Source: Lota lota
Lineage: Eukaryota; Chordata; Actinopteri; Gadiformes; Lotidae
DNA: 64,000 bases
Assembly: GCA_026745465.1 (NCBI GenBank)
Contig: JACYXH010000203.1
Span: 485,001-549,000 of the forward strand
Direction: 5' to 3'
The translations under genes were made by a program, and so were the position numbers. Numbering within the stretch: position 1 is the stretch's first letter; each line of letters opens with the position of its first letter. Shown piece by piece: positions 1 through 18,100 of this stretch. The notes beneath the pieces were generated by a model that searched no databases, was not told where the DNA came from, and was given only the letters and a program-made list of their open reading frames with translations.

Positions 1-2961
<2,961 letters not shown>

Positions 2962-2962
2962 C

Positions 2963-3021
<59 letters not shown>

Positions 3022-3290
3022 ACACAGACACACACACACACACCCACACAGACACACACACACACACACACACACAGACACACACACACACACACACTCA
3101 CACACATGCACGTGCAGACACCAGCACACATACACTTGCACGCGTGCGCACACACGCATACGCAAACATGCGCTAACGCAGACACACACAAGTGCGCGTA
3201 CACACACAAATGTACACCCACATTTACACACAGAAACATGCACACACAAACACACACACACACGCACACACACACCCACACAGACACTCT
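2962..3290. repeat. Poly-C followed by compound (CA)n array
   Basis: Eighteen C residues (2962-2979) run directly into (CA)n, which stays fairly pure to about 3118 with AGACAC interruptions and then decays into ACAC/ACGC variants to about 3290. Overlapping open frames on both strands (Thr-His or Cys-Val rich) are repeat artefacts. Confidence 0.95.
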
Positions 3291-6200
3291 TGTATGCATG
3301 CATTGACATGTATACATACTCAAGAGAGACTCAGTACGCAAAGATGAAGCGCTAGTTGTACGACGCTATTCTTACACTTGTTATTCTTACCCTGTGCGCG
3401 TGTGTTTGTGTGCGCACAGGCGTATGAGTGTGTGCGCGTGCAGTCATGTGTGTGTGTGTGTGAAGGGGGAGGGGTGATCCGGCAGCAGAGGTTTGGGCTC
3501 TCAGGGCATCAGCAGTATGCAGGCTCCGTTTCGGTGGGGGGCCGAGGGGCCGGCCGGTGCATTACCGTAAGCCGCGCAGTGTGACCTGATGCCCACACTT
3601 GCTTTCTGTCAACAAAGATTACACTCGGCGGAGCAGTGGGGGGGGGGGGGGGGGGGCCACACCGGCCGCCCTCCGTCTGACGCGGTACGCCGAGCATGTG
3701 CGGGGCGGCGCAGGGCTTTGTTTTTCTTGTCAGAAAGAGGTATGAATAACAGCGTGGGCCTGCCCGGACCCCCCCCCCCCCCCCCCGAAGTTTCAGTACG
3801 CTGCCGGCGGCTGCTTCTCCCGACGCCGCCGCTCGCTCGTTCAGACGTCCTCTGTCCTTTCGGTGTGTTCTCCCCTGCACCCTTCATCCTAAAGTGTCCC
3901 CTCGTTCTATCTTGATTTCTCATTTCCTGGCGCAGGCTAGCGCGGGGGCCCTTGCTGAGGGGCCCGGAGCCTGCTGGGAGGTCAGCAGTTATTTATCAAA
4001 AGCCGTCGGGCCACGCGCGCTGACACTCGTGAAGGCATCGCGCTCGGCTGCTGTAATTGACTCTCCTTGTTTTCGTAGAGGACAGCGACAGATGTGAGAG
4101 TGTCAGGACATTTCTCAGCCACATATTACCCATCTCACCGTGGCAGACGCCCGGCTGAGTTATCATTCCCCGTCCGCTGAGCCCAAGATGGAGCCCAGCG
4201 CCGGACGCTGCTGAGGTTTCCAAACGCCTCGGCACCTTGTCTTTGTTTCGTTGTTTGCTTGTTCGTTGGCCTCTTTTCATTCTTTCTTTCTTCCCTTCTT
4301 TACTCGCTTGTTTCTGTCTTTCTTGTATCATCTCATTCCTTGTTTAGTTCCTTCTTCCTCGCTTTCTTTCTCCAATTCCAACAGAGGACAGTGCTGGTGG
4401 AACCAACCGTACATCACTAGCTTTGCACTAGCCTGTTTTCAGTCAACACGGTTGTATCAAAATCTAATCTAGATGAAAAGCTGTATTATATTCTCAGACT
4501 AAAACAAAGTTCAAGAGTACAACCCTTTTCGAAGAAAAAAGGGAAAATCAAGCCACCTGAGTTGACATTAGTTGGGCAAACGCTGAATGCAGTCTCAGAG
4601 GTCATCAGAAAGTAAACACGTATTAATGGTTACCTGCATGACAAGCAGATAAACAGGTCATGGCAATGATTAAGCATTGGTGGGCCAGGTTAGAGGCTAT
4701 GTGTGCTCAAAGCATTCTGGACCCACGCAGGTTCACGCTGGTGCAAAGGAGCGATTCTAATTGTTTTAGTACAACACTCTTTGACCTGCGATGTGTGAAT
4801 GTAGTGGTTTACACAGAACCTCGGGTTCATTTGGGCAAAATAACCACAAAAGCGCTGGGTCCTGTCCGTCCCATCGGTCCGCGCTGGGTTTTGGGTCCCT
4901 CGTTCAGAAGGTACACCGCGTTGAAAGCCAGGTGTATTGAGATTTGAGTTGTTGTACAATGTGTGGGTGGTTGACAGTTTTCAGTCAAATGAAAAGGGAG
5001 AAAAAAAATCTTTCAAGTTCACAAGGTCATTTCCAGCAAAGGGATTAAGTAAACCAAACAAAACTACGCAGGCTGTGGCTTATCAGCCTGCTGCTGAAAG
5101 CAAGGTCTTTTATCTCTCTCTCTCTGGCTTTTCTCGCGTCTACTGACAGCAACAGAATCACACTTTGGAAATACCCTTTACCATGTAGCATTAATGTGCC
5201 CTCCTTAACAACAAAGAGCAAGTTTAAATTGTGTAAATTACCAAATTAATCCTAGGACATGACATTGGTCTACAACTGTATCGTTATTATAAGACAAAAA
5301 CAAATGATAAGCGGACAAAAACACTTACAGATAGAAATGAAATGTGGTTATTGTTATCGATCAGTATTCGTCTCTAAATTATTCATGAATTACTTCATCA
5401 CATATATTACGTTGTTTTATGACTTCCTTCCGGGAAGCTGCAGGGAACCTTCTGTGTTGTTCAGAGGCCTTAGACAGCCTCTTTAAAGAATGCTATGATG
5501 TAACATGGAGCTCACAGTGCAGACATCTTTCTATCTCTTAGGTAAAAACTTCAGGGGGACATTTGTGTCGCTTAACGGTCGGGTTGGGGCCGCTGAGATT
5601 GCTGACCAGCGATCACAGAAACATCTTCTAGGGCCAATTCCCATGAACCCTGAATATCCAGGACTTCTATTGATTCTGAACGGTGATGGCCATTTTGCCA
5701 TTGAAATTTTTGACTTTTCTGTCCAGGGAATGCTTTGAAACTGCTTTTAAACGCTTCATCCATATCTTAGATCGATTGCATTGATTGTGTCACGCACACA
5801 ATGTCATTGAAGCAGACGAGCCCAAATTATTCCACATTGTTCCCATTCTATGGGTCATGTCAAAATTGGCATAATAATTAAAACGCCACACTTGGCAGTC
5901 AGAACATGTTCTTCTTTTAAAGCTACTGCGGAATCTAATTTAACTAGTGATGAAACAATAGTCCACCGAATGTAATGCGCTATTCGGGATCATTAAGACC
6001 TTGGTTCACAGTGGAAACATGTGGAACCAAAGTATAGTTGTCCTTCACTTGTTCAACCTACACTAAAGGTAAGACACCGTGTCAGTTGTGTTGGATTAAT
6101 GACAACTTCTGAGGGCATGACTCCATTTGTCACACCAAGCAATGCTTTTGTAGTCCTAACCTTCTCCAATGGTCATGGTTCCCTGGCCTGAGGAAGGATG

Positions 6201-6769
6201 CCCAAAGAGGGTTGAATCCCCTGTCCTTTGTTTGTTTCAGGAAGTCAACTGTACATCAATTTGGTTCTTCAAAACATTTCAAACTCTGTTAATATGCCGT
6301 CTTAAAAAAACAAGTCGTTTACTTGGTGTACTTTCCCCTTTGTGAAAAAAAACGTTATGCATTTGCTTTCTGAAAATCATAATCATAATGTGGCATGCAT
6401 TTGCATGTTTAATGATCTTGGGACAGCACAACTCAGGCTAATACATTCCTAAATTACATACAAATATAAACTATCACAAAGCCGTAGGTTCAAAGCAACA
6501 AGACTCCTCAGAGACATGGGCCAGTGTCAGCATTGAGCAGCATTAAATATTGACAGGGAACTCGCATGACTGGCTAACTTTTAACCACAATGACAAATCA
6601 CCATTATCATCACTACCAACATCATTGTGACCATGAGCACAAGGTAAGCTGAGGTTCAACACTTAAGGAGACAGAACCATGATAAGTAAAGCAGCATGTT
6701 ACCACAATGAGAATATGAGTTACCTATGTCAAGACCTATGTCACTAGGTCATGCTGCAGTGTGTTCAAA
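3291..6769. other. Intergenic; GC-richer patch 3.5-4.2 kb
   Basis: No gene seen. The stretch from about 3500 to 4210 is clearly more GC- and CpG-rich than its surroundings and holds a 19-base G run (3638-3656) and an 18-base C run (3769-3786). About 3930-4210 reads as unique, information-rich sequence and could be a conserved regulatory element. The rest, 4210-6769, is mixed AT-leaning DNA without recognisable features. Confidence 0.4.
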
Positions 6770-9499
<2,730 letters not shown>

Positions 9500-9804
9500 G
9501 GGTTACAGTCAGAGTGTGTGTCAGAGTGTGTGGGTGTTGTGTGTAGGTGCCCAGTGGGCCCGCAGTATCTGTGTGTGTAGGTGAGTGTGTGCCGAACTTT
9601 GTCTTTCCGTGGGTGTAGTTTCTATGTGTGTGTGTCTGCAAGCCACTATGTGTGTTTCTATGTGTGTGTGTGTGTGTGTGTGTGTGGCTGTGTATGTGCG
9701 TTGGTGTGCACCTGTGTGTGTGTGTGTGTGTGCGTCTGCAAGCACACCTGTGTCTATGTGTGTGTCTGTATGTGTGTGAGTGTGGCTGTGTATGTGTGAT
9801 GGTG

Positions 9805-9846
<42 letters not shown>
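9500..9846. repeat. Degenerate GT-rich repeat field
   Basis: Repeated GTGTGT blocks separated by CTGCAAGC, CACCTG and ATGTG variants, ending in a pure TG tract at about 9811-9846. Phrases such as GGTGTGCACCTGTGTG recur at about 9700 and 9800, so part of the field has duplicated. Confidence 0.9.
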
Positions 9847-9848
<2 letters not shown>

Positions 9849-12264
9849 CTGTGTCTACACTATTCACAATGATGAACATCATTCTATTGTGATGAGCTCT
9901 GTATAGAACATTATTCTTGATGAAAACAAAGACTGTTAACCAACACTTCACCTTTTTAAAGAAACAACAATGGCGTCTCGTTCATGGGGTCTGAAAACAT
10001 GGTTTAATGTTGCATAAACACCACAATGATCCCATCAGCCTAAGAAGTGGATCATGTGGGAGATAGTGCATTAAAAAGGCAGGCCGGATGAGTCCAGAAC
10101 AGAGGCTGTGTGTCCGCCAGGGTATCACAGACGCATTGTATCCTTCATACATTAGCTAATGTCATTATCTTGTCTGTGAAGTCTAAAGGGCTAATCTCAT
10201 GTTATAGGATTTGCAGCCGCCTAGACTGATCTCACGGGCTAAACTGTTGGCACGGAGACAAAACAGGAAGAATGCCCAGCCTTGCGAGGCGGTATCACTA
10301 CACCCACTGCAACCTTACCCTAACGCCACAACAATAAGCCAGACTGTCCAATGTGTCGCACTAGATTGGACGCAAATAAGGTTTTTATTGCACTCGGGGG
10401 TCACACGATTGGTGGGGAACACGTTCACATATTTGAATTTATAAATCAAATATGTGGCATGCGTTTCGGTTTATCTTCTGTACTTCCTGTCTCCGATCGT
10501 TAGCAAATGGAACTACATGAAGTGTCACGTATTTAGCGAAAACCCCAAACTATGAAATGTACACCGTGAAGCCTGAAGTTGGATACCTAGATGAAGGGGA
10601 TTAGCCAGAGCAAATTGTCTTTCTGAATGATCTTCCCTTGCTTACCATGTGTCCGCAGCTGTATGGTTTCATGTCCCTCTTTGTCATCTTACAAAACCGC
10701 CATGCTGTGGAGATGCAACGTCACAAAAAACATTTCCAGGGAAAGAATAGAAAGTTGTATAATTAAACACGATGTAAAACATATCCATGATCCAAGAGTA
10801 CAGGACTAAAACAACTTTTATCCTTATCCAACTTCTTATAATGCCAAGCATGGAGATGTTACTTTTTCTTAGTTTACTGAGTTTACACTTAATAGACATA
10901 TTAATCTAGTGGTGGAAACTTTAAAATAAAACCCACAGTGGTCTGAGTGAAAGAAAAAACGTTGACTGGACTAAAACCGTCTCGAATGACATCAATGCTA
11001 AATAAAGTACATAAAGTTTAATAAGGCATGAATATAATTCATTAGTTAGGAAATAATGTGCTTTCCTTTAACCAGCAGGAATTCATCTTGGTACTGTGGG
11101 AAAGTTAATATCACAAGAGCGCAGTCCTTCTAAAAGATGGCTATCTTTTTTGGCAATCTTTAAATGGGATCATCATCCACTGGGCTTATCTTATCCCTGG
11201 AGCTTCTTTAGAATTTATTAGTCTCCTAATGCCTATTCTCCATATTTGTTAACATGCTGGGTCAACTGTCTAACAGCTGTCCACGTTGACTGCCTTTTCA
11301 TCGTCAAACAACTCCCTGCCATAATGACCCTGTAATAATGTGTCATTATCTGTCCGACCAGTGCAGTTTACCTCTCCGTACAAAAGCCACCAGAGGAATC
11401 TGGGCCCTGTCTAGTTCATCTCTGCTGGTATAAATGTCAGCGTTCTTTTGTGGGGATTATAGACATTCCCCCGCCCGATTGTTCTATATGAAACGCTGGG
11501 AGTAGAACAGAGCGTTTGATTTCAGATAATGCAGAGCTAATGCCACTGGACTGGCAGGCTCTTTTGGACCATGCGTATCGGTGGCCAGGGACTCGAACCC
11601 GAGCCCGTTGCCGCGCCAGCCGAGAGCTTCGGGAGACGAGCGCCCGACAATAGTGTGGATTACGCACGGCATTATACCAATTTGTCAGGTTTTATGATGT
11701 CTCTGACAGGTGGACTTTTATCTCCGTAACCTTTTACGCTGTACATCGCTGGGCCACGCAAAAGCATCTAAACTCCTAATTTGTCCCTTTGCCCATCGTT
11801 TATGAGGTTCCACCCTTTCGCTGGATTATGTTTACCGTGGTGTAAGACAAAGGAACACGTTGCATCTTTTCTGGTGGGGCATGGTTGATGAACGGTCAAG
11901 CGGCAGTTTAGACAACTCTGAAGTTCAAAGGTTTATAAATGCATCAAGGGTTGGTGAAGTTCATAGGACGAACCCTGGGTCATTATTAGTGTCTTTCTCA
12001 TTGTTAGCGTCCAGACAGACAACTAAAATGACGGTTTTCTCCTGGTGCAGCGAAAGGGAAGGCTATGTTTAGCGATAGGCTGGTAGACCTTTATGTTACC
12101 ATGCTGTAGAGAGCAATCCCGGTGCTCTGGGCATCAAGACAGATCAGGCAGATCACCTCAATGTAACAAGAGGCTCGCCTCTTTTCTCAAACTGCTTTGT
12201 TATGCAATGGTCAGGCAGAAGAATTCACCCACGTGTGTGCCATCCTTCATTAGGTTTCCTGACT
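9847..12264. other. Intergenic; possible conserved block 11.05-11.43 kb
   Basis: No gene seen. From about 11050 to 11430 the sequence is repeat-free, of mixed composition, and carries several TAAT/ATTA homeodomain-type cores (for example CCTGTAATAATG near 11330), which is what vertebrate enhancers in such deserts look like. This is only a visual judgement. A tRNA-like B box lies near 11590 on the minus strand. Confidence 0.3.
11586..11665 (-). other. tRNA-like B-box remnant (tRNA pseudogene or SINE fragment)
   Basis: The minus strand carries GGGTTCGAGTCCC, a near-perfect RNA polymerase III B box / T-arm, with GC-rich sequence upstream. The T stem is imperfect (three pairs, one mismatch, one wobble). 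I cannot place a convincing A box, acceptor stem or anticodon arm, so a functional tRNA gene is unlikely. It could be a decayed tRNA-derived SINE or a chance match. Confidence 0.3.
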
Positions 12265-12323
12265 GAAGAAGAAGAAGAAGAAGAAGAAGAAGGAGAAGAA
12301 GAAGAAGAAGAAGAAGAAGAAGA
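12265..12323. repeat. (GAA)n trinucleotide repeat
   Basis: About twenty GAA units with one GGA interruption. The poly-Glu, poly-Leu and poly-Ser frames are artefacts. GAA arrays are triplex-prone. Confidence 0.95.
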
Positions 12324-12439
12324 TGTTTTAGTAATAAAGTCCACAGTATGGTCACAGAACAGCTTTGTGATGCGGTTTGCGTCACTTTGGTTCATCAGAC
12401 CACAATGGAAGTCTACGGCACTCAAGGCGAGCTGCTGTT

Positions 12440-12900
12440 TTCCTTAACATCGGCCGAGTCTGCAACACAAAGACAAGAAAAGCGTTAATTACTCCCGCAT
12501 TATCCTTCAATACCTTTGCAACGCTAACGCTCAAGTGTAATATCTTGTTCGGTAATTGGTGTATTGATTGTTCGTGTCATCGTGATTCAGTAAAAAGCAG
12601 CGACGGGCTTGTCAAGGGCCTCCATTGTGTGTTTATCAGCGGGCTGACTGGGCCCGTGTCGTGGCTAGCCGTGGGCCCACAGCAGATTAGGATCAGGAGA
12701 TGATTGGGCACACACATTCTTAACATGGCTGACCTGTGACATCGCCCGGCAGCCCGAGAGCCGGTCATTATGGACACAATGCCCTGCTTTCTCCCGCTTA
12801 TCTGTCCTGGTGACATTGAGAGTTTCTGCATTAACTCATTAACGACAAGAGTCATCATTAAAGGCATCAAGGGAACGTGGGCGTGGCACAGCTGTGGTGA
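12440..12900. promoter_or_regulatory. Candidate conserved non-coding element
   Basis: Repeat-free, mixed-composition sequence of about 450 bp between two microsatellites. It contains clustered homeodomain-like cores (GTTAATTACT near 12485, GCATTAACTCATTAACGA near 12828, TCATTAAAGG near 12854). No open frame is convincing. The enhancer call is inference from composition and from the presence of a developmental transcription factor about 9 kb away. Confidence 0.25.
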
Positions 12901-12999
12901 GGAAGACGAGGAAGATGATGAGGTTGATGAGGCTGCACTGGAATCGCATGCAATGTCCACTTGATGCAGCTCTGTGATGTGTGTGGTGTGCATGTGGGT

Positions 13000-13000
<1 letters not shown>

Positions 13001-13049
<49 letters not shown>

Positions 13050-13118
13050 GTGGTGGTGTGTGTGTGTGTGTGTGTGTGTGAGGGGGGGGGGGATGGTGGT
13101 GTGTGTGTGTGTGTTTGT
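13001..13118. repeat. (TG)n / poly-G compound repeat
   Basis: TG tract (to about 13032), 18-base G run (13033-13050), second TG tract (13056-13080), second G run (13082-13092), then more TG. The alternating pattern looks like local duplication of a TG-G unit. Confidence 0.95.
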
Positions 13119-14295
13119 GTGCATATATATAGAAATAATTCCCCCAACAATGATTATGTAATACCTGCTAAATGTATGTATCTATTACTACATATTGATG
13201 TCCAGCGGGTATAATTGTCTGTGTGTGTGATTGTGTGTGCATTGCTTTTGTCTACATATGGATTTTGACACATGCAGTATGCAGAATGATATGGATCCAG
13301 TTTTGGCTATACGTAAATTGTCATTTTCATGAATAATACTTTTTTTGTACAAAACAGTTTATCATCGTGCCGGCAACATTTGAAAAGCAGTAAAGGAACC
13401 GACCCCTACAGATTGATGGCGTTGTTCTTGGTTCGGTTGGACATTTGAAAAGCACTCCCTCTGGGATACAATGACCGGATCAGGGTTGAGAACGATGTCC
13501 CATATTAGTTAATAGTAGACCACTTTGATCCCTTGCTCACAAACAGCCAATTAGCTTGATGGAATGGCCTTTATTTTTTTTTCACTTGCCAATGATGTCA
13601 ACCAATATTATAATGCTTGATGCTAGATAGTTTATCATCCTCCCCTCACCTTGAGTTGTAGAAAACGTTCAAGTATACCTCATGTGTTATCTGCCTTGTG
13701 GAATTGGCTCTGGCCCCTTCGCCAGTTCAGCAGACTAAATTGACGACTCAGACAATTGATGATATTGTATTACAAGTGTTGGCAAGCCCAGTAGACAGTG
13801 TCATATAAACTTCCTAACACAAGTGTAACGTGAAGCCATGGCCCGACAGAAAGTTTGGTTGCTAAAACGTTGCTTATATTTCAACATCTGCCTCGGGTTT
13901 CTGACACAGCTTGACATTATAATGTGGTAGTATTGATATTTATGCTAGTTAAGCTATTCACTATGGCCATGCGATGGGAGGAAGGAGGAAGGAATAATGT
14001 AAAGGTGATACCCATGTGATATTACGAACATTAACATACCGTCAATGTTTGTGTGTTGCATTTTTGTAAATACATAAATACGTAATATGTAAGTAGGTTA
14101 AAAACAATCAGATAATAATAACAAAGGGTTATTTTTTAAATAATTGTTCTGCTGAACATAGTTTGGGCACTTTATGCAACTTCGATAGAATCGAAATGTG
14201 TTCTTCTTATATGAACACAATCACAAGCCGGCCCCTGGATATCCAGGCTATCTGAGGTGCAACCCTACAGTTACTGTTTGAAAGCTGTAAAGACG
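13119..14295. other. Intergenic, nothing identifiable
   Basis: AT-leaning unique sequence. No gene, RNA or repeat family recognised. Confidence 0.5.
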
Positions 14296-14326
14296 GTACC
14301 ATGCAGATGCTGTACACCTATACAGA

Positions 14327-14368
<42 letters not shown>

Positions 14369-14546
14369 CATACATATATGTATACATATACATATACATA
14401 CATATATGTATACATATACATATACATACATATATGTATACATATACATATACATACATACATATATACATATATCTATACAGATATAGAGTACCATGCA
14501 GATCCTGTACACCTATACAGATATATATGTATATATATACATACAG

Positions 14547-14579
<33 letters not shown>

Positions 14580-14680
14580 ACACATATGTATACATATACA
14601 TACATACATATATACATATATCTATGCAGATATAGAGTACCATACAGATCCTGTACACCTAGGTGTACACCTATACCCCG
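14296..14680. repeat. Nested AT/CATA array in a larger tandem repeat
   Basis: Long TATATA/CATATA tracts are punctuated three times by the same non-repetitive segment, TACCATGCAGATCCTGTACACC or a one- or two-base variant, beginning at 14297, 14492 and 14638. The spacing is 195 and 146 bp. The structure is therefore a higher-order repeat whose AT portion varies in length. The last copy ends in the 18-bp perfect palindrome TGTACACCTAGGTGTACA (14652-14669). Tyr-Ile rich frames here are artefacts. Confidence 0.9.
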
Positions 14681-15319
14681 CTCCACCCCAGGTGGAGTGT
14701 CGTTAAACGAGTGGACCGCAGCAGAAGGCTGCAGTGAATGCAGACGTTTACGAGACGTTTACTCAAAGCACTATTTAGCATTGAACCTTTAACGTCCTGT
14801 TCTCAGTCTTTCACGTTTTGTCGGACTGCTTTCGTGTAAAGTACAATGCCAGGTTAAGAAACAGCCATGGTTGATGTGTGCTTAAAATACCTGTTGTTTG
14901 TAATCCAAAACCTCATCCAGTTTGTGACCATTTTGTGCCTTTCCAATTGGACCCATTCATTGCATAATAAACTTAAATACATAAGTTATATAAAACATAC
15001 CAATCAACAGTAGCAACTATATGGAACTTGGTCTAAACATATTTATGAAATGTGACATTGAATATTTAATTTGAATTTAAAGTATTTGAATCAAGTCCAT
15101 TATAATAGTTATGAAGGTAAATAAACGAATGTCCTGGATGGTATGACTGGACATTTGGCTACTTTGATCAACTACTTTGGTCATATAGTGGCTCATGGTT
15201 CAGAAATGGTATATTAATACTTTTCATTACCAGTAGGTTTGTCTTTCTCTGTGGCCTGTTCCTTCTGATGACCCTAAAACACAACAAAGCAGGCACACCT
15301 TGGTGGTGTGTTTGTTAGA
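14681..15319. other. Intergenic, nothing identifiable
   Basis: AT-rich unique DNA with no coding signal. Confidence 0.5.
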
Positions 15320-15450
15320 GGGGGTCAGGCTGGTCAAGTGGCTAGGGTGTTTGATCCCCTGCTACAGGCCCCCAGGTTAGTTCCCCGCAGTCCCCAAGGA
15401 TCTCAGCGTCCTTGAGCAAGGGGGCCCACCCCTAACTGCTCTCTAATTAC
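15320..15450 (+). mobile_element. Probable tRNA-derived SINE
   Basis: A tRNA-like head is visible: GGTCAAGTGGCTAGGGTG at about 15332 resembles a polymerase III A box, and CCAGGTTAGTTCCCC at about 15370 is a decayed B box. It is followed by a phrase of the type TCCTTGAGCAAGG ... CCCTAACTGCTC, a tail I recognise from dispersed teleost SINEs. No flanking target-site duplication is clear. It is non-autonomous with no coding content, and decayed B-box positions suggest an old copy. Confidence 0.6.
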
Positions 15451-15721
15451 CTGTGTCTTGTAAGGCCCTTTCGTTTTGAAGCCATATGCTAAATTAATTC
15501 AATTGTAATGAATGGTGAAGGACGTAATTATGTATGATGCATACTGGTTATCCTATACCGATTTTGTGACTGAACATATAACATCTTGTCAAAGTACATA
15601 TTCACCCACACTTAAGCCATTCATGGAACAGCTTGTTTGGCTCTGCTATCTTTGTTTGGTTTGTCAATATCCTTTTAGGAATTTCTTAGAATAAAACACA
15701 ATTGACATATTTGTCTCAAAC
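15451..15721. other. Intergenic, nothing identifiable
   Basis: AT-rich unique DNA between the SINE and the minisatellite. Confidence 0.5.
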
Positions 15722-15955
15722 GTGCATGCACTTCAGGAAAAAAAGCAGCCATGACATATTTGTGATGTCACAAATGTGCATGCACTTAAATAAAAAGCAG
15801 GCATGACATATTTGTGATGTCACAAATGTGCATGCACTTCAGGAAAAAGCAGGCTTGACATATTTGTGATGTCACAATCGTTAGTGCACTTCAAGAAAGA
15901 GCTGGCCACACCATGTTTCTGGTGTCACACATTGTGCTCATCCACTTGAAGAATG
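15722..15955. repeat. 52-56 bp minisatellite with internal palindrome
   Basis: Just over four tandem copies. The shared anchor GCACTT recurs at 15728, 15782, 15834 and 15886 (spacing 54, 52, 52), and a diverged copy follows 56 bp later. The first three complete units carry TTTGTGATGTCACA, giving an inverted repeat TTTGTGA-TG-TCACAAA in the best copies. TGATGTCA is one base from a CRE. The last unit is the most diverged. Confidence 0.9.
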
Positions 15956-17135
15956 AACTCTCCTCCTTCAGCGGTAGAAGGTGAAAACAGGATTCCGTCG
16001 GGATTAGGGTCACGGGGGTGTCATCAAATCTTGACCCGCAAAGCCCTTTGAGATTGTAACTGCAACAAATGGTAAGACAAATAAACGGCACATGGATTGA
16101 TGATTCTTAACATAGAGCAACGTGTTTAGTGAACATACGCTAGTCTAGGTGAGAAGCCACTAGTGTTGCCAGTGTGGTGGAGAGTGTTGGTTAAAGATGC
16201 AAACAACCCCTTTGTTTTGATGCGGTGTAGTTTGGATTAAACACACTGAATATAGCATGTATTTAATTGAAGTGAGCTTCTGATCCTGCAGGTTCAGAGA
16301 GGAAAATACAGAGAGGAAAATAAACGCATAAATATGGCCGGTGTATGTTATCTCAAATAATGTAGTCTCCGCAAATAAAACATTTCCAAGGATGTAGACT
16401 GTGTTGATAATTACATACATTAAAGATTATGTTAATAACTATGCAATAAAATGGACATTGACAAGTACAAAATTATAATAATAAGCTGAGGAGACATTCA
16501 AACACAAATATGTTTATTATATCAAATTGTATTGCAGACATATTATGAATTTACTTAGCTAAGCTAAACTAATAAAAATCCTTCTGTTAAATCAATGAAC
16601 AAAGGGAGAAGACAAACACACACACACGTTTAGAGATAACTGGAACTACAGACAGACCGCCGAGTCCATAGAGAGCAGGAAAACCGTTTGGTAACACACA
16701 GATACTAAGATACAAAAATATTAAGTACATTCAACCCAATGTTCAGATTAGAACTTTGCAGATGTATAAAGATGTCCTCTGCATGGGGGGGGGGGGGGGG
16801 GGGGGGGGGTCACTGGGACAAATCGATCACTATCTGTTCAAATGTGCGTTGCATCTGTCAGTGGGAAACACAATGTGTGGTGTACATGTTTTAGCTAATG
16901 GTAAATGCAAGACAAACTAACGTTTTATGAAAAGATAAAAAAAAATCAGTTTTAAAGAGGCATCCATACATGTAGACTCATCCATATTTAATGCACATGC
17001 AAACGTACACATCAGCCTGCGAGCACAATCAGCAAATCTAGAAAAGGGTATATTATAGGAACGCTTTCCTATATGAACACATCAAATTTCAAATTACACA
17101 GAATTAAATAAAGAAACCCATAACTTGTTCTAAAC

Positions 17136-17137
<2 letters not shown>
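15956..17137. other. Intergenic with a 25-base G run
   Basis: AT-rich unique sequence, no gene seen. An uninterrupted G run lies at 16785-16809. Confidence 0.5.
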
Positions 17138-17196
<59 letters not shown>

Positions 17197-17205
17197 CACA
17201 TCCAT

Positions 17206-17258
<53 letters not shown>

Positions 17259-17276
17259 ATGTGTCTGTGTGCGCGC

Positions 17277-17349
<73 letters not shown>
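17138..17349. repeat. Three long (TG)n tracts
   Basis: TG tracts at about 17138-17191, 17207-17255 and 17282-17349, separated by CGTGCACATCCATG and CATGTGTCTGTGCGCGCACG spacers. The alternating purine-pyrimidine sequence, including GCGCGC, is Z-DNA prone. Associated open frames are artefacts. Confidence 0.96.
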
Positions 17350-17350
<1 letters not shown>

Positions 17351-18043
17351 ATCAGCCTACTGACTACATGTCAGTAATATTGCAAAGCGTTGACACAACA
17401 GATGCAAAGTGACACGACAGCAGGACAGTCAAGATGACGGTTTCATTGTTTAATTATCCCATCCAACCTATGTGCTGCATGTCACAATTACGTTATGTCA
17501 CAATTCCTTTGCAACTCAAGAGTAATTGTATGTTGTTTCTACTGTAGCCATTATCAATGATCATATAAAGTTCTTAATTATTCCATTTGCAAAATAAAAA
17601 CCTGTTGCTTTCACAAATTAAAAGCCAAAAATGGAAAATGTTTGATTATGTATGGGCAACTTGCATTTTCAGAGACATGTCACCTAGTCTTAATACTAAC
17701 ACTCTGATATAGTGACCATTATGTTTCTCTTTTAATTCAGCAGTAAACTAATTCAATCACGCTCCTCAAGTTGATTAGCCTGGTTAACCTTCGCTCCCAG
17801 TCGGGTCTGGAAGGGTTAATCAGGGCGGGATCTCTGAGGCCCGCGGGTCACTGCTCTGCTATCTGTAGCACGAAGCGCTTGGTAACGGCAAGACAAGATT
17901 AAAGCCAACTTTCTTTTGGCTTCAACTTCTCTCACAGGACTTGTTTCCCACTAACAATTTCCATTCTTTTTATTTATTTTTTCTCTTTTTTATTTTATAG
18001 ACAACAAAGAAATATCCTTTTTTTATATAATATATAAAATGTG

Positions 18044-18046
<3 letters not shown>

Positions 18047-18096
<50 letters not shown>
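18047..18096. repeat. (TA)n microsatellite
   Basis: Twenty-five uninterrupted AT units in the proximal upstream region. Confidence 0.95.

Positions 18097-18100
<4 letters not shown>

Noticed and set aside
11586-11665. Functional tRNA gene on the minus strand
   Set aside because: Good B box but no convincing A box, acceptor stem or anticodon arm; listed only as a remnant.
15722-15955. Regular repeats considered as a CRISPR array
   Set aside because: Units are contiguous and near-identical through their whole length with no unique spacers, and the genome is vertebrate.
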